DNA from: Pseudomonadota bacterium
GTDB taxonomy: Bacteria; Pseudomonadota; Gammaproteobacteria; GRL18
Direction of reading: 5' to 3'
Length of the DNA stretch: 5,845 nucleotides
NCBI GenBank assembly: GCA_030632745.1
Contig: DAOVUE010000121.1
Span: forward strand, 1-5,845
Shown: one piece after another, positions 1 through 5,574 of the stretch
How positions within the stretch are numbered: position 1 is the first letter of the stretch
How the letters are laid out: the number at the start of each line of letters is the position of its first letter
Notes under the pieces: generated by a model
What the model saw: the letters and a program-made list of their open reading frames with translations, nothing else
Database searches by the model: none
What the model was told of the DNA's origin: nothing
Translations under genes and position numbers: made by a program

Positions 1-91
1 GAATTTTATCGGGTAAAATATGATTTTTAAAATGATCATGAAAAACCATAATCGTATCAAATGCAACTGAACCACAAATAAGAGCTGTCAT
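1..91 (-). CDS. PfkB-family carbohydrate/adenosine kinase, N-terminal fragment (runs off left edge)
   Basis: Thirty codons are visible from an ATG at 89-91 on the minus strand; the rest lies beyond the window. The peptide begins MTALICGSVAFDTIMVF and continues through FKNHILPDKI. A short first beta strand followed by G-S-x-A-x-D (G7, S8, D12) is the usual opening of PfkB/ribokinase-fold sugar and nucleoside kinases, where this Asp contacts the substrate. The FKNHILPD segment resembles the proteobacterial 'carbohydrate kinase' group often annotated as adenosine-kinase-like. These enzymes are cytoplasmic and phosphorylate a sugar or nucleoside with ATP. The start is well supported by AAGGAA (complement of 96-101), about 5 nt before the ATG. 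It lies 76 bp downstream of dgkA on the same strand and has its own candidate promoter in the gap. The exact substrate cannot be read from this fragment. Confidence 0.75.
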   Translation of the reverse strand, partial: MTALICGSVAFDTIMVFHDHFKNHILPDKI

Positions 92-95
92 AAAA

Positions 96-101
96 TTCCT
101 T
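96..101 (-). promoter_or_regulatory. Ribosome binding site of the PfkB-family kinase
   Basis: The minus strand reads AAGGAA about 5 nt before the ATG at 89-91. This is a strong Shine-Dalgarno match and fixes the start of a gene seen only as a fragment. Confidence 0.7.
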
Positions 102-118
102 AAATAATAATCATGTGT

Positions 119-127
119 GTTATAGCA
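119..127 (-). promoter_or_regulatory. Candidate extended -10 promoter of the kinase gene
   Basis: The minus strand reads TGCTATAAC, an extended -10 (TGn followed by 5 of 6 matches to TATAAT). Transcription would start near 112 and give a leader of about 20 nt that carries the AAGGAA ribosome site. No convincing -35 is present at 16-18 bp, as is common for extended -10 promoters. It would let the kinase be transcribed independently of dgkA. Confidence 0.4.
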
Positions 128-136
128 GTTTGTTAT

Positions 137-164
137 ATTAACTTTTTATTAATTAACTTTTTAT
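137..164. repeat. 13-bp direct repeat, two copies
   Basis: ATTAACTTTTTAT occurs at 137-149 and again at 152-164, a 15-bp period, just past the dgkA stop codon. The intervening ATTAATTAA is self-complementary. There is no GC-rich stem followed by a T run on the minus strand, so this is not a classical terminator for dgkA. It may be low-complexity AT-rich DNA or a binding site. Confidence 0.5.
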
Positions 165-167
165 ATA

Positions 168-527
168 CTAAAAAATGAAAATCAGAAACCAGCTGATAAC
201 AACATTAAACAAAGCCAGAAATACTGCGGCTGACCCCATATCTTTTGCCCGCCCCGCAAGCTCATGATGTTCAGAGCCAAAACGAACAACCACCGCTTCA
301 ATAGCAGAATTAACAATTTCAGCAATCAGAACAATAAAAAGACTGCCGATCAATACCGCCCATTCAAGACCATTTTCCCCGACAAAAAAGGCCAGCGGGA
401 TCAGCAGCAGCGCTAAAAACAATTCCTGCCTGAAAGCGGCTTCATGCTGATAGGCGGCACTCAGCCCTTGCCGGGAATAACCTGCAGCAGCTATGACTCG
501 AGCAAATCCTGTTTTACCTGGTTTCAT
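168..527 (-). CDS. dgkA: Diacylglycerol kinase (DgkA, prokaryotic membrane type)
   Basis: This 119-residue inner-membrane enzyme phosphorylates diacylglycerol with ATP to phosphatidic acid, recycling lipid left over from membrane-derived glucan and LPS modification. Length and sequence match the E. coli enzyme (about 122 aa) nearly throughout: TGF at 6-8, AAGYS at 14-18, E29-AAFRQE, then E70-x-x-N73-SAIE77-AVV, GSEHHELAGRAKD (K95, D96) and MGSAAV. E29, E70, N73, E77, K95 and D96 align with the known E. coli active-site residues E28, E69, N72, E76, K94 and D95. Three hydrophobic segments (about 36-49, 56-72, 97-118) fit the trimeric three-helix fold. One oddity is V81 where E. coli has D80. 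The ATG at 525-527 is preceded by an AAGG that is rather far away (12 nt); no better start is nearby. It is transcribed divergently from norE. Confidence 0.95.
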   Translation of the reverse strand: MKPGKTGFARVIAAAGYSRQGLSAAYQHEAAFRQELFLALLLIPLAFFVGENGLEWAVLIGSLFIVLIAEIVNSAIEAVVVRFGSEHHELAGRAKDMGSAAVFLALFNVVISWFLIFIF

Positions 528-588
528 GTTTTATGTAAACCTTGTTTAAATAACTATTTTATAACGTATAACATTTAAAAAGAGTGGA

Positions 589-597
589 ATTGTAGCA
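589..597 (-). promoter_or_regulatory. Candidate extended -10 promoter of dgkA
   Basis: The minus strand reads TGCTACAAT, an extended -10 with 5 of 6 matches to TATAAT. It predicts a start near 582 and a leader of about 55 nt before the dgkA ATG. The -35 region is poor. AT-rich alternatives closer to the gene (TATACG and TATAAA within 550-566) are also possible, so the choice is uncertain. Confidence 0.3.
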
Positions 598-608
598 GAA
601 ATTGGGCT

Positions 609-622
609 TTGAATTAAGACAA
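609..622. promoter_or_regulatory. Weak distal FNR/Dnr-like site
   Basis: TTGAATTAAGACAA matches 7 of 10 fixed positions of the FNR/Dnr consensus TTGAT-N4-ATCAA, with the TTGA and CAA halves intact. Its centre (615.5) is 29 bp upstream of the better site at 638-651 and about 70 bp upstream of the inferred norE start site. It also lies just upstream of the candidate dgkA -10. In AT-rich DNA this level of match is weak evidence. Confidence 0.25.
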
Positions 623-637
623 AATATTAATATAAGG

Positions 638-651
638 CTGTTTTATATCAA
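638..651 (+). promoter_or_regulatory. Candidate FNR/Dnr/Crp-type activator site for norEF
   Basis: CTGTTTTATATCAA matches 8 of 10 fixed positions of TTGAT-N4-ATCAA, with a perfect right half-site. Its centre is 644.5. If norE transcription starts at 686, as the -10 at 674-679 implies, the site is at exactly -41.5, the class II position used by FNR, Anr and Dnr activators. Control of nor accessory genes by such regulators is established in denitrifiers; its use here is inference. Confidence 0.45.
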
Positions 652-670
652 AGACCTGGCTATAGCTTCA

Positions 671-679
671 TGATATGCT
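671..679 (+). promoter_or_regulatory. Candidate extended -10 of the norEF promoter
   Basis: TGATATGCT reads as TGn plus TATGCT (4 of 6 to TATAAT). Its distance from the activator-like site is right for a class II promoter, with a start near 686 and a leader of about 37 nt. It overlaps the upstream in-frame ATG at 675, which would therefore be untranscribed. This supports translation from 723. Confidence 0.4.
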
Positions 680-722
680 GACCGTGTTAAATATTATCAA
701 CACAAAATATTCTGGAAACTGT

Positions 723-1361
723 ATGAATAGCAAGGCACTAACAACCCCTGAGAGCTTAGCTGATATAGCTGAAAAAGATCCTCTCAATGGAGCCGAATTA
801 CATAAACAAAAGTTTGGAGTTGGAAATTTTGCTATCTGGTTTCTTATTTATGTTGAATTCTCAGAATTTGCTTTTTTCTATGTTGTTTTTTTAATAGGTA
901 AGGCAAATTATCCTGAAATTTTTTATCAGGGTCCAGCACATCTTAATACCATGGCGGGTATGTTAAATACCTTAATATTGATCACCGGCAGCTTTTTTGT
1001 TGCCCGGGCAGTCGCAGCCATTAAGCAGGATCAAAGGAAGAAAACCATTCTGTTTCTCTGGCTTACTTTTTTTACGGGGGCAGCTTATTGCGTGATTAAA
1101 CTATGGGAATATCAATGGAATGTAGCATCTGGTTTTGACTCTACCAGCAATTATTTCTACGCTGTCTATTATTACCTGACCTTTAACCATTTTGTTCATG
1201 TTTTAATGGGTATGAGCGTTATTTTATGGGTAACCATTGGAATGCATCTTGGATATTATAATTCCAGCCATCATTCCACACTTGAAAGCAGCGGTTTATA
1301 TTGGCATATGATTGATTTGATGTGGATTGTTATTTTCCCACTTTTATATGTACTCAGATAA
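723..1361 (+). CDS. norE: NorE-type cytochrome c oxidase subunit III-like protein
   Basis: This is a 212-residue integral membrane protein of the COX3 family, short five-helix form, the size typical of NorE. Predicted helices lie at about 36-57, 76-97, 108-126, 145-174 and 190-211. COX3 hallmarks are visible: WFLIYVEFSEF with E45 in helix 1, NTLILITGS in helix 2, the F-x-x-GAAYCVIKLWEY segment in helix 3, LTFNHFVHVLMGM (H156, H159) in helix 4, and E188 followed by YWHMIDLMWIVIFPLLY in helix 5. The canonical TG-x-H-x-x-H is TFNHFVH here. In Paracoccus-type denitrifiers NorE and NorF help nitric oxide reductase reach full activity without being catalytic. The start at 723 is preferred over the in-frame ATG at 675: GGA lies 6 nt upstream of 723, 675 has no ribosome site, and the promoter -10 overlaps 675. 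norF follows after 15 bp. It could instead serve another haem-copper oxidase, since norCB is not in view. Confidence 0.85.
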   Translation: MNSKALTTPESLADIAEKDPLNGAELHKQKFGVGNFAIWFLIYVEFSEFAFFYVVFLIGKANYPEIFYQGPAHLNTMAGMLNTLILITGSFFVARAVAAIKQDQRKKTILFLWLTFFTGAAYCVIKLWEYQWNVASGFDSTSNYFYAVYYYLTFNHFVHVLMGMSVILWVTIGMHLGYYNSSHHSTLESSGLYWHMIDLMWIVIFPLLYVLR

Positions 1362-1366
1362 GGAAG
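1359..1366 (+). promoter_or_regulatory. Ribosome binding site of norF overlapping the norE stop
   Basis: TAAGGAAG contains the norE stop TAA and an AAGGA Shine-Dalgarno core about 10 nt before the norF ATG. The overlap suggests translational coupling of the two genes. Confidence 0.6.
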
Positions 1367-1376
1367 CAGCCTACGT

Positions 1377-1673
1377 ATGAAAACTCTTATAACATCCGAT
1401 AATAGTGAAACTAAGCGTATTAACCTGTACTGGCTAGTTCTGGTAGGACTCACTTTATTCGTCACCTTTATTGCAGAAAGGGCAACCCCAAGCAATTTTA
1501 TTGTTATCATAATTTGTTTCACTATTGCTCTTAAAGGACGATTTGTTATTGATGAATTCATGGGCCTGCGTGAAGCCAGGCCTATTATTCGCTACACTAT
1601 TCACTCCTATTTTATTTTATTACCTATCTTTATAGCTCTATGCATCATATTTCCAGAAATGCTCGCACTATAG
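1377..1673 (+). CDS. norF: NorF-type small membrane protein (COX4_pro-like)
   Basis: This 98-residue protein has three hydrophobic segments (about 17-34, 39-53, 74-93). The signature K53-GRFVIDEFMGLR runs between the second helix and the next loop. Lys/Arg, an acidic residue, then FMGLR is the conserved stretch of prokaryotic cytochrome c oxidase subunit IV / NorF proteins. The family accompanies NorE in nor operons and is thought to help assemble or stabilise nitric oxide reductase; its exact role is unsettled. The start is well supported by TAAGGAAG, which overlaps the norE stop and lies about 10 nt before the ATG. Only 15 bp separate the genes, so they are almost certainly cotranscribed. 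The reading frame ends inside a 12-bp palindrome (1665-1676). Confidence 0.82.
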   Translation: MKTLITSDNSETKRINLYWLVLVGLTLFVTFIAERATPSNFIVIIICFTIALKGRFVIDEFMGLREARPIIRYTIHSYFILLPIFIALCIIFPEMLAL

Positions 1674-1698
1674 TGCACTAATATAGATACTATATAGT
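1665..1698. repeat. Two short perfect palindromes at the norF end
   Basis: GCACTATAGTGC (1665-1676) is a perfect 12-bp palindrome that contains the norF stop codon. ACTATATAGT (1689-1698) is a perfect 10-bp palindrome with a related core; the centres are 23 bp apart. As RNA the stems are short and no T run follows, so they are poor terminators. They may be a pair of operator half-sites or chance. Confidence 0.45.
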
Positions 1699-1764
1699 TG
1701 GCTCTACCCCCTTTTCTGATTTTTTCTGTTTGTGAATGAGATCCCTCCTTTTCACGGTCACTTA

Positions 1765-1773
1765 TGCTATAGT
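1765..1773 (+). promoter_or_regulatory. Candidate extended -10 promoter of the prsT-like gene
   Basis: TGCTATAGT is an extended -10 with 5 of 6 matches to TATAAT. Transcription would start near 1780 and give a leader of about 49 nt. The -35 region (CTCCTT at 17 bp) is poor. The gene's Shine-Dalgarno AGGT (1820-1823) lies 5 nt before its ATG. Confidence 0.45.
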
Positions 1774-1828
1774 CTAAAAAAATAGTTCCCATTATTTCAC
1801 TCACAATATTTCACTTAATAGGTAGATC

Positions 1829-4603
1829 ATGTTAAACCAGCGTTTTATATTTATCATACTGTTTATTGTTCAACTTTCATTTTCGTCTCTCGTCTCTGCT
1901 GATAATCTTGATGATGCCAGGCAAGCCCTTAAAAACAATGAATATAAAGTTGCTGTTATCCATCTTAAAAATCATCTCAAGGAAACACCCAAAGATGCAC
2001 AGGCACGTTTCTTACTGGGAGATATCTATTTACGTACAGGCAAGATTGAGGCCAGTTTAAAAGAACTGGGGCGTGCCCACCAATACGCTCCAGACAATAG
2101 TGACTATTTATTTCGCTATGCAGACAGTCTGCAAACCGCCGGGCAATATCAAAAAATAATTGAACTTTTCCAGCAGAATACGGCGCTTAAAAAAACGGAT
2201 ACAAAAAGACTGGCCTATGTTGCTTATGCCCATTTAGGCTTGAAAGAACTGACTCAGGCAAAAGATTTATTTGAGCAGGCTAACCAGCAGGGCGATAATG
2301 TCATGGCTTTAAATGGTCTGGCCAGTATTGCATTACACGAGAAGGAACTGACTCAGGCCGGTGACTTTTTAAGCCGTGCCTTATTAGTATCCCCCGATAA
2401 TACCAATAGCTTAAAACTTAAAGCTAAACTGTACAATCTCAATAAACAGCCCAAACAGGCACTGTCTCTTTACAATCAGTTGATTCAGAAAAACAGCACT
2501 GATTTAAGTTTATATTTAGACAGAGCCATGACGCATCTCATCTTAAAACAAAACAAAGAGGCCAGCAGTGATCTTCAAATAGTTCTGGATAAAATCAAAC
2601 TTCATCCGCAGGCCAACCTGATGCTGGCGCAAATTCTCCTGCAGGAAAAAAACTTTAATGAAGCCCGTCTGGCTGCTCAGAACGTACTGAAGGTTAGCCC
2701 CGATAATGCACAGGCTTTATTCATTTTGGGAACAGCCCATCTGGGATTAAAAAACCTGTCCCAGGCAGATAAAAATTTAACCCTCTACTTATCTCAATAC
2801 CCCGACGATTTACGCGCACAGAGTCTTCTTGCTAATGTCTATCTGGCTCAGGGCAATCCCAGACAAGCTTTATTAATACTGCAGGGAGTTGACTCTGATG
2901 CAAGAGACAAATCACTGGCACTACAGCTCACTCTGGCGGATAGTTATTTTGCCGTGGGGGATTACCCCAGGGGGATTGCCAGTCTTAAAAAAGCCCGGAT
3001 TCTGGCACCGGATAATAAAAAAATCCAAAATCGTTTAATTGCAGCACAGCTTCAAACCGGAGAGATTGATAACGCAGTGGATGAGTTAGAAGTATTATCA
3101 GCTTCAGGTCAGGCACAGGACAATCATAACTACTTGTTAATCAGCTCTTATATCAAACAAAACAAGCTGGATAATGCCCAGGATAAGGTCAGTCAATTAC
3201 TTAAGCAGTCTCCCGATAACACCATACTCAGCACCCTGGATGCCCTGATTACCCAGCTCAAAGGTAATAACAAACAGGCTCAGGAAAAATATGACGCCAT
3301 CTTAAAAACCCATAAGGATAATGTTCCAGCTCACATGGGACTGGCCAGACTTTTTATAAGCCAGAACAACTGGCAGGCAGCCAGATCACAATTTAATCAA
3401 GTGACAGCCATCCAGCCGGACAATTACAAAGCCTATTTAGGTTTAGCCGCTATTGCGCAGAAACAGGAAGATGCACAGCAAACAGAGCACTATTTTTTAG
3501 CGGCCATGAACGCAGTGAAAGATAATATTGATACCAGACTGGCCATTGCAGATTTACTCAGTCGCTGGTACAACAGTCAAAAGCAGCAGGATAAAATTTT
3601 GCAACTGGCTAATGATTTGCATCAAACAGCCCCAGATGAAACAAAAGTACTAGCCTTTTTAGCTAAAGCCCAATTGCTCAATAAACAAAAACCACAAGCT
3701 ATTGAGACCTTAGACAAGCTGGTACAAAAAGACAGGCAGGATATTAAATACCGGGCGTTACTGGCAAAACTGCTTGGCTCTGATCCGGATAAAACACAGC
3801 AGGCATTAAGCCTGATTGATGAGGCTATTGCTATTGCTCCGGAGAATGTTTCTCTTTATATCATTAAGGCAGAATTACTGCTGCGCAGCAAACAATATAC
3901 CCAGGCACTGGACCTGGCTAAATCCTTACAGGCACAATTTAAACAAAACATCATTGGCAAAGTATTAGAAGCAGATATTTATCGTGCACAGTCGCAATAC
4001 AAAAAAGCACTGCCGCTGTATCAGCAGGTTTATGACAGCAGCGCAGACAAACAGGTATTAAATTCTTTAGTTGATACTTTAATTCTGCTCAAGCAAAACA
4101 ATGATGCCATAAAACTATTAATAAAATTCACACAACAGCATCCTGAAGATATACAAAGCTTATTTAAGCTGGCTTCTTTGTATCATCAGGATAAGCAAAT
4201 GAACAAAGCCCGGAAAGTGTATGAAGATATCCTTAATATCGATCCGACCAACGTAATCACACTAAACAATCTGGCCTGGATAGTGTTAGATACTAATGTT
4301 AACAAGGCCCTTTCAATGGCGCAAAGAGCCCATGAACAACGACCCGCCTCACCTGCCATTAAAGATACCTATGGTTATTTTTTAGCTAAAGCAGGAGAGC
4401 CTGAAAAAGGACTGAAATTGATACAGGAAGCAGCACAAGCACTTCCTCAAGACAACGACATTCAATATCATCTGGCTTATGCCTTACACAAAACAGGTGA
4501 TAATAACCAGGCCATTATAATTCTTAAACAAATTACATCTGAACAGAAAGTATTTATGGAACAGCAAAATACCATAAAGCTATTAAAGCTGCTTCAAATT
4601 TAA
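1829..4603 (+). CDS. prsT: PrsT-like PEP-CTERM system TPR-repeat protein, exported
   Basis: This 924-residue protein is almost entirely tetratricopeptide repeats behind a signal peptide. Residues 1-24 form a basic start, a hydrophobic core (FIFIILFIV) and a signal peptidase I-like site (VSA then D25), so it should act in the periplasm. From about 25 to 900 there is room for about 26 TPR units. The inter-repeat turn PDN/PDD/PEN/PED recurs near 88, 189, 291, 325, 394, 462, 530, 602, 671 and 772, mostly spaced by multiples of about 34. The C-terminal block NNLAW, DTYGY, YHLAYAL (813-887) and the overall length fit PrsT, a component encoded with XrtA/PEP-CTERM and exopolysaccharide genes and probably a scaffold for export. 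PrsT is usually described as a lipoprotein, but no lipobox Cys is present and I see no Cys in the whole protein. Other large TPR secretion proteins are the alternative. It stands alone between norF and a convergent glycosyltransferase. Confidence 0.72.
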   Translation: MLNQRFIFIILFIVQLSFSSLVSADNLDDARQALKNNEYKVAVIHLKNHLKETPKDAQARFLLGDIYLRTGKIEASLKELGRAHQYAPDNSDYLFRYADSLQTAGQYQKIIELFQQNTALKKTDTKRLAYVAYAHLGLKELTQAKDLFEQANQQGDNVMALNGLASIALHEKELTQAGDFLSRALLVSPDNTNSLKLKAKLYNLNKQPKQALSLYNQLIQKNSTDLSLYLDRAMTHLILKQNKEASSDLQIVLDKIKLHPQANLMLAQILLQEKNFNEARLAAQNVLKVSPDNAQALFILGTAHLGLKNLSQADKNLTLYLSQYPDDLRAQSLLANVYLAQGNPRQALLILQGVDSDARDKSLALQLTLADSYFAVGDYPRGIASLKKARILAPDNKKIQNRLIAAQLQTGEIDNAVDELEVLSASGQAQDNHNYLLISSYIKQNKLDNAQDKVSQLLKQSPDNTILSTLDALITQLKGNNKQAQEKYDAILKTHKDNVPAHMGLARLFISQNNWQAARSQFNQVTAIQPDNYKAYLGLAAIAQKQEDAQQTEHYFLAAMNAVKDNIDTRLAIADLLSRWYNSQKQQDKILQLANDLHQTAPDETKVLAFLAKAQLLNKQKPQAIETLDKLVQKDRQDIKYRALLAKLLGSDPDKTQQALSLIDEAIAIAPENVSLYIIKAELLLRSKQYTQALDLAKSLQAQFKQNIIGKVLEADIYRAQSQYKKALPLYQQVYDSSADKQVLNSLVDTLILLKQNNDAIKLLIKFTQQHPEDIQSLFKLASLYHQDKQMNKARKVYEDILNIDPTNVITLNNLAWIVLDTNVNKALSMAQRAHEQRPASPAIKDTYGYFLAKAGEPEKGLKLIQEAAQALPQDNDIQYHLAYALHKTGDNNQAIIILKQITSEQKVFMEQQNTIKLLKLLQI

Positions 4604-4628
4604 GGGACTTGGCAGAACACAAGTGCCC
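4604..4628 (+). other. Hairpin immediately after the prsT-like stop codon
   Basis: GGG-ACTTG (4604-4611) pairs with CAAGT-G-CCC (4620-4628), an 8-bp stem with one bulged G and an 8-nt loop. It begins on the base after the TAA. No T run follows, so intrinsic termination is doubtful. It could protect the mRNA end or form part of a composite 3' structure with the next hairpin. Confidence 0.5.
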
Positions 4629-4635
4629 ATATAAC
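4609..4635 (+). promoter_or_regulatory. Promoter-like sequence abutting the long hairpin
   Basis: TTGGCA (4609-4614, 5 of 6 to TTGACA) and TATAAC (4630-4635, 5 of 6 to TATAAT) are separated by 15 bp, shorter than the optimal 17. The predicted start is about 4642, the first base of the long inverted repeat. This could drive a small structured RNA, but it overlaps the first hairpin and may be coincidental. Confidence 0.25.
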
Positions 4636-4641
4636 GCAGGA

Positions 4642-4724
4642 TATTTGTTTGTATTCTTTATTGTGAAAATAGGCGTGTAGTTGCCCTACATAACTATTTT
4701 TACAGTGAAGAATACGGACAAATA
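4642..4724 (+). repeat. Long inverted repeat forming an 83-nt hairpin between convergent genes
   Basis: The arm at 4642-4672 pairs with 4694-4724 over 31 consecutive positions without a gap. Twenty-six are Watson-Crick and five (4649/4717, 4650/4716, 4659/4707, 4661/4705, 4665/4701) are G-U wobbles on the plus strand; on the minus strand these become A-C mismatches. Inside, TGTAG (4676-4680) and CTACA (4686-4690) close a TTGCC loop beyond a small internal loop. The element ends 2 bp before the glycosyltransferase stop codon. It may be a terminator or mRNA-end stabiliser for the prsT-like gene, a structured small RNA, or a MITE-like remnant (the arms start and end with TA). No T run follows the stem. 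Confidence 0.8.
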
Positions 4725-4726
4725 GA

Positions 4727-5539
4727 CTAGCGTGTGTCTGAGTTATTTCGTGAACGTTCCTTAGTCATTGTCCGCACCATTTTCCAAATCAATCGATTGC
4801 TCATAATATAGCGCATAAAGAGGAAAAAATAATAATAAATTTCGGCCTCAAAAGAAGAAGCTAATTTATGACTTATAATCGAGCGTTTATATTCACTAAT
4901 ACTTTTCTTAAAATTAACATCACTCACCCCGCCAAGACGCATAGAAGTCAGCACATGAGGGATATAATGAAACTTTAAACCCGACTCAATAGCACGGTGA
5001 CACCATTCAGAATCCATTGCATAGTGATAATCAAGTTTATATAAACCAATATCCTGATAGGCTTTGCGAGTGATAAACATAGCCGGGTGAAAAATATTCA
5101 TACGATATTTCATACGGCTCAAGTTAGGTTTTTTTATATAACTTTCCTGCTTTTCTTCATCAACAAATCTTAAATCACCATAATAAATATCAGCATCGGG
5201 CTCTGCCTCCATTGCAGAGAGAACATGCTGTATCGTACTCTCTTCCCAATAATCGTCACTATTAAGAATTGCAATCAACTTTCCCTGTGCTTTTTCAATT
5301 CCCCGATTAAAAGCATCTGCAATCCCCTTATCCAGTCCTGTTTCCCAATAGCCAATGGAAGTGTTATGCTGTTTAATCACATCCACAGTACCATCATCTG
5401 AACCACCATCAATAACAATAATTTCCATTTGATTATTGTCATAATTGATCAAGGTTTCAAGCAGAACAGAAAACTGCCGGACATTATTTAAAACAGGGAT
5501 AACAACCGATAGCAGAAAGTTTTCAGTATTTTTTTTCAA
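4727..5539 (-). CDS. Family 2 glycosyltransferase
   Basis: This 270-residue inverting GT-A glycosyltransferase would transfer a sugar from a nucleotide donor, probably to a lipid-linked polysaccharide intermediate at the cytoplasmic membrane face. Visible motifs: LLSVVIPVLNN (9-19), DGGSDDGT (44-51) of the nucleotide-binding fold, ETGLDKGIADAFNRGI (66-81), NSDD (93-96) as the metal-binding DxD equivalent, the HPAMFITRKAY strand (151-161), and D176-SEW as the likely catalytic-base region. The DGGS...DKGI.DA.N.GI pattern resembles WcaE-like colanic acid transferases. An aromatic segment at 234-247 may attach to the membrane. The start is TTG at 5537-5539: an in-frame TAA lies two codons upstream and the next Met is too far inside. 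The Shine-Dalgarno (ACAGG) is weak and about 12 nt away. The sugar specificity is unknown. Its placement beside a PrsT-like gene suggests exopolysaccharide synthesis. Confidence 0.88.
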   Translation of the reverse strand: MKKNTENFLLSVVIPVLNNVRQFSVLLETLINYDNNQMEIIVIDGGSDDGTVDVIKQHNTSIGYWETGLDKGIADAFNRGIEKAQGKLIAILNSDDYWEESTIQHVLSAMEAEPDADIYYGDLRFVDEEKQESYIKKPNLSRMKYRMNIFHPAMFITRKAYQDIGLYKLDYHYAMDSEWCHRAIESGLKFHYIPHVLTSMRLGGVSDVNFKKSISEYKRSIISHKLASSFEAEIYYYFFLFMRYIMSNRLIWKMVRTMTKERSRNNSDTR

Positions 5540-5574
5540 AGTAAATTAAAGCCTGTCTTTATTCTCTACTATTG

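Noticed and set aside
1271..1561. 96-codon minus-strand open frame opposite norE/norF
   Set aside because: It is antisense to two recognisable genes and its translation shows no family signature.
1698..1720. Sigma-54 promoter upstream of the prsT-like gene (expected in some PrsR-regulated systems)
   Set aside because: TTGGC is present near 1698-1702, but no GC lies at the required -12 spacing.
1700..1740. Rho-independent terminator after norF
   Set aside because: There are T-rich tracts but no GC-rich stem before them; the nearby palindromes are too short.
1607..1804. 65-codon minus-strand open frame
   Set aside because: It overlaps the end of norF and the prsT-like promoter region, and has no recognisable motif.
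1866..2060. 64-codon plus-strand open frame inside the prsT-like gene
   Set aside because: It is an out-of-frame shadow of the signal peptide and first TPR units.
4610..4626. Sigma-54-like TGGCA...GTGC sequence
   Set aside because: The -24-like TGGCA is present, but the downstream GC is about 2 bp too far and the TT of the -12 element is missing.
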